From Clostridia bacterium (GTDB taxonomy: Bacteria > Bacillota > Clostridia > Oscillospirales > Acutalibacteraceae): a stretch of DNA of 7,695 nucleotides. Within the stretch, counting starts at the first letter, position 1. Each line of letters starts with the position of its first letter. The notes beneath the pieces are model-generated. The model searched no databases. It was not told the DNA's origin and worked only from the letters and a program-made list of their open reading frames with translations. The stretch lies in contig JAFWRV010000039.1 of the NCBI GenBank assembly GCA_017519685.1, positions 1 to 7,695 of the forward strand. The letters are read 5' to 3'. Of the stretch, positions 5,558 to 7,695 are shown piece by piece. A program made the translations under genes and the position numbers.

Positions 5558-6322
5558 ATGACTGAATGTAATGTTATTTCCCACAGAGGCGCCAATAAAT
5601 ACGCGCCGCAGAACACGATGCCCGCGTTCCGCAAGTCGCTTGAAATCGGATGCGACGGATTTGAAACGGATGTTCACCTGACCGCGGACGGTTATATTGT
5701 AATCTGTCACAATTACACGGTTGACGAAACATCAAACGGAATGGGCAATGTTTCGGATATGACTCTCGAGCGTCTTCGCGAGCTTGATTTCGGATCGTAT
5801 TTTTCGGAGAAATTCGCCGGAACACAGCTTCCCGTACTCGAAGAATTCCTCGACTGCTGTAAGGATGAGCAGGTCAAGGTAATGAACATCGAAATCAAAG
5901 AGCCGAAGAACGGCGACAAGACAATTGCCGACAAAACAATTGAAGCAGTCAAGGCGGCAGGACTCTTTGACAAGCTCCTGATTTCAAGCTTTGACCCTCA
6001 GATAATCATCAGGTGCAAAGAGGTTGACCCCGCCTGCAAAACCGGATTTCTTTACAGCCCCGACAGAAAAATCACTTACGAAAAGATGCTTCTGAAATAT
6101 GTCGATTACGCGAAGGAAATCGGAGCCGATTATCTTCATCCGCATTATTCCCTCGTGACCGCAAATTATGTCAGGGAACTTCACAAAAACGGAATAGGCG
6201 TAAATCCCTGGACCGTTGACGACGCCGACACGGCAAGGAAACTTCTGAATTACGGCGTTGACGGAATCATCACAAACTGCCCCGATGTCATGAATAAGGT
6301 TATTAAAGAATATAACAATTAA
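5558..6322 (+). CDS. Glycerophosphodiester phosphodiesterase (GDPD family)
   Basis: This 254-residue TIM-barrel enzyme should cleave glycerophosphodiesters into glycerol 3-phosphate and an alcohol. Expected features are HRGANKYAPQNT with catalytic His9 and Arg10, GFETDVHLT with metal ligands Glu36 and Asp38, the second catalytic His51, LPVLEEFLD (91-99), and NIEIKEP with metal ligand Glu112. The end VNPWTVDDADTARKLLNYGVDGIITNCPD is typical of the family (key parts PWTVDD and GVDGIITNCPD). The usual HD...DRTTNG stretch reads HN...DETSNG here, a conservative-looking departure outside the catalytic histidines. No signal peptide is seen, so it is cytoplasmic like UgpQ rather than periplasmic like GlpQ. 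AAAAGGTG (5543-5550) precedes the ATG. It is the last gene of the operon, followed by a hairpin. Confidence 0.92.
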   Translation: MTECNVISHRGANKYAPQNTMPAFRKSLEIGCDGFETDVHLTADGYIVICHNYTVDETSNGMGNVSDMTLERLRELDFGSYFSEKFAGTQLPVLEEFLDCCKDEQVKVMNIEIKEPKNGDKTIADKTIEAVKAAGLFDKLLISSFDPQIIIRCKEVDPACKTGFLYSPDRKITYEKMLLKYVDYAKEIGADYLHPHYSLVTANYVRELHKNGIGVNPWTVDDADTARKLLNYGVDGIITNCPDVMNKVIKEYNN

Positions 6323-6333
6323 ATATAATATGC

Positions 6334-6372
6334 GCGAAACCGGAGCAGGTCGTAAGGCCTGCTCCGGTTCGC
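6334..6372. terminator. Long hairpin between convergent genes, possible bidirectional terminator
   Basis: AACCGGAGCAGG (6338-6349) pairs perfectly with CCTGCTCCGGTT (6358-6369) around an eight-base loop. GCG 6334-6336 and CGC 6370-6372 extend the stem across one bulged A. It sits 12 bases after the phosphodiesterase stop and 10 bases from the stop of the opposing gene, the normal place for a shared terminator. Neither strand has a real U-tract after it, so termination efficiency is uncertain. Confidence 0.6.
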
Positions 6373-6382
6373 TGTATGGGAG

Positions 6383-7576
6383 TTATGTGAAAAGGTTTGA
6401 GAAGAAGTCAATAATCCAATGAAGAATCCTGAGGAACAGGTTTTCCTCTTCATCTCCCTGCGCGTCGGTTTCGCTCGCGTCTGTTTCGCTCGCGGTCTGA
6501 CTGTCGCCTGCTGATGGCTGTTCATCCGGGGTCTGCGCGGGCTGTTCACCCGAGGGCTTTTCGGGTCTTTCTCCCGAAGGCGGCTCGGGCATATTGCCGG
6601 AGGGCGCTGACGGTTGCTCGCCGGAGGGCATTCCGGGCGCCGCTCCGCCGCCCTGCGATGCTCCCGCCGTTGCGGTTGCAACCTGTTTATCATCCGCGTA
6701 AAGAACGCAGGATTCATTTGACATAAGCTCGGGTGAAGCAAAGATGACATAACTTGCGTCGCGTACCGCTTTTCCCGTGTAAAGCACGTTACCCGAAGAA
6801 TCTTTAACAGTAATAGCCGAGCCGGCGCTTACAAGAACCGTGCCGGATTTGTTATTGAAAATCTGACGGCCGGACATACCGCCCTGTCCCGCGTTTGAAC
6901 CGAAGGCAACATAAGTACCGCTGATGCTCTGAGGCATCGCGCAGTTTCCCACTCCGAGAACGGTTGCGTTGCTTATTGTTGTTCCGCCGTCGGAATCTAT
7001 CGGGTCGCCGTCGCCCTGTGACGGTGTGTAGATTTCAAGGGTTCCGCCTGTAATATTGATTGTGCCGTTTGAGTCAATTCCGTCGCCGTTTGTGACATTG
7101 ATATATACGTATCCGCCGGACTGATTGTAACTGTAAGAATATCCGGTCAGGTCGCTGTTCGCGGCATTGATTCCGTCATCCGTCGCGCTGACCTTTATTG
7201 TGCCGGAGTAAATATTGACAGTTGCGCCCTCGATACCTTCGCAGGAGTTTGCGACATTAATCTCAGGTCCTTGCGTGTCTTTTTCACCGATATTTAGAAC
7301 ATAGTCGCTCTTGATACCGTCATCCGCCGCGTTTACGGTTATATTTCCGGAAAGAATATTGAGAACCTTGTCTGATTTGATGCCGTCATTTACAGCTTCG
7401 GTTATATTGACGGTGACGTCCTTTATTGTCAGGGACGCTTCACTGAGCAGAGTGTCGGTAACGGTGGTTGTTCCGTCTTCATTTTCGATTTCCTCAAAGA
7501 GATCGGCTCCGCCCTTGATGCCGTTTTTTCCTTTTGCCGCGATATTTATTGTACCTGTGCCGCAGATTGTGACATC
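6383..7576 (-). CDS. Secreted beta-helix carbohydrate-binding-type protein (Cthe_2159-like), N-terminus missing
   Basis: The frame stays open from the right edge to TAA at 6385-6383, but only the part from about 7576 down (397 residues) resembles a real protein. It has repeated beta-helix turns carrying (D/E)GI(K/N/E/D)S-like motifs at 7523, 7385, 7319, 7238, 7175 and 7082, each followed by strands such as LNILSGNITVNAADDG and VNIYSGTIKVSATDDG. This matches the carbohydrate-binding family typified by C. thermocellum Cthe_2159, which binds cellulose or pectic material at the cell surface. After it comes a C-terminal strand region, a Pro/Ser/Gly/Glu linker (about 6661-6443) and an aromatic, hydrophobic tail NLFLRILHWIIDFFSNLFT that could touch the membrane. 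A signal peptide must lie in the missing N-terminal part. The GTG at 6952 is an internal codon, not the start. Ligand unknown. Confidence 0.75.
   Translation of the reverse strand, partial: DVTICGTGTINIAAKGKNGIKGGADLFEEIENEDGTTTVTDTLLSEASLTIKDVTVNITEAVNDGIKSDKVLNILSGNITVNAADDGIKSDYVLNIGEKDTQGPEINVANSCEGIEGATVNIYSGTIKVSATDDGINAANSDLTGYSYSYNQSGGYVYINVTNGDGIDSNGTINITGGTLEIYTPSQGDGDPIDSDGGTTISNATVLGVGNCAMPQSISGTYVAFGSNAGQGGMSGRQIFNNKSGTVLVSAGSAITVKDSSGNVLYTGKAVRDASYVIFASPELMSNESCVLYADDKQVATATAGASQGGGAAPGMPSGEQPSAPSGNMPEPPSGERPEKPSGEQPAQTPDEQPSAGDSQTASETDASETDAQGDEEENLFLRILHWIIDFFSNLFT
6533..6628 (-). repeat. Four 24-base tandem repeats coding PSGx-type octapeptides
   Basis: Within the linker of the beta-helix protein, four eight-residue units follow each other exactly: PSGEQPSA, PSGNMPEP, PSGERPEK and PSGEQPAQ. 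A decayed fifth unit (TPDEQPSA) follows. The bases are less conserved than the peptide. Such repeats usually form a flexible, extended wall-spanning or spacer segment, and copy number may vary between strains. Confidence 0.8.
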
Positions 7577-7695
7577 AAATCTGACGAGTTCTACGCTATG
7601 GCAATGGCTAACGGTGAGGTCGAGGCGAAGAAGCAGTTCAAGGAAAACGAAAAGCTCCGAGTTGAATACAAAACCAAGATATCTCAGCTCGACAA
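7577..7695 (+). other. Possible foreign segment with + strand coding fragment at window edge
   Basis: From about 7571 the + strand reads DIKSDEFYAMAMANGEVEAK followed by KQFKENEKLRVEYKTKISQLD, open to the edge. It is rich in Lys, Glu and Gln and looks like a coiled-coil or helical segment of an unknown protein. The same codons read on the - strand give a Leu/Phe-rich string with no beta-helix character, as expected when AAG, GAG and GAA codons are read backwards. There is no ribosome binding site ahead of the ATGs at 7598 or 7604, so this is probably not a gene start; it may be the inside of a gene joined here. Product not recognised. See the finding on the junction. Confidence 0.4.

Noticed and set aside
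6533..6628. Regular 24-base repeats considered as a CRISPR-like or minisatellite array
   Set aside because: There are no spacers, the units abut, and the peptide is better conserved than the bases, so they are coding linker repeats.
6319..6750. Arg/Pro-rich open frame on the - strand across the linker region
   Set aside because: It is a shadow of the Pro/Ser/Gly/Glu linker in another frame; the composition arises from repeat codons and it runs into the hairpin and the neighbouring gene.
6383..6952. Separate 189-residue gene starting at GTG 6952
   Set aside because: The same frame continues upstream with clear beta-helix repeats, and no ribosome binding site precedes 6952; it is the C-terminal part of the larger protein.

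Overview
The window looks like chromosomal DNA from an anaerobic Firmicute, most likely a gut-type Clostridia/Oscillospiraceae organism. This rests on moderate GC, strong AGGAGG-like ribosome binding sites, a TPP riboswitch ahead of a ThiXYZ-type transporter, and a cell-surface Cthe_2159-type beta-helix protein with a Pro/Ser/Gly/Glu linker. The taxonomy is inference from gene content; no marker gene is present. Every gene up to about 6.32 kb is on the + strand.

Layout. (1) Positions 2-619 are the C-terminal part of a radical SAM protein with a cysteine-rich tail, cut by the left edge. (2) A TPP riboswitch begins one base after its stop codon and is followed by a hairpin that looks like its expression platform. 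(3) A four-gene operon follows: a small thiamine-binding protein, a ThiX-like permease (TTG start, overlapping the gene before it), a ThiY-like lipoprotein and a ThiZ-like ATPase. It ends at a textbook rho-independent terminator at 3571-3598. Together these should import thiamine or a pyrimidine precursor under TPP control, but the ATPase has Asn in place of the Walker A lysine. (4) A plausible extended -10 promoter at 3610-3638 starts a second operon: dCMP deaminase, GH27 alpha-galactosidase, a 64-residue four-cysteine protein of unknown function, and a glycerophosphodiester phosphodiesterase. Their metabolic roles have no obvious common thread. (5) A long hairpin at 6334-6372 separates this operon from a convergent - strand gene for a secreted beta-helix carbohydrate-binding-type protein.

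The last ~120 bases are odd. The beta-helix protein stops making sense near 7577, although its frame stays open to the edge, and the + strand there reads as a charged, helical, coiled-coil-like peptide. This suggests a real rearrangement breakpoint or a chimeric contig end.

No clearly new multi-gene system is visible. The points most worth checking are the Walker A substitution, the riboswitch/terminator mimicry with its unusual placement against a stop codon, the small Cys4 protein, and the 3' junction. No tRNA, rRNA, CRISPR array, insertion sequence or origin was seen. There is no gene-free stretch longer than about 130 bases.
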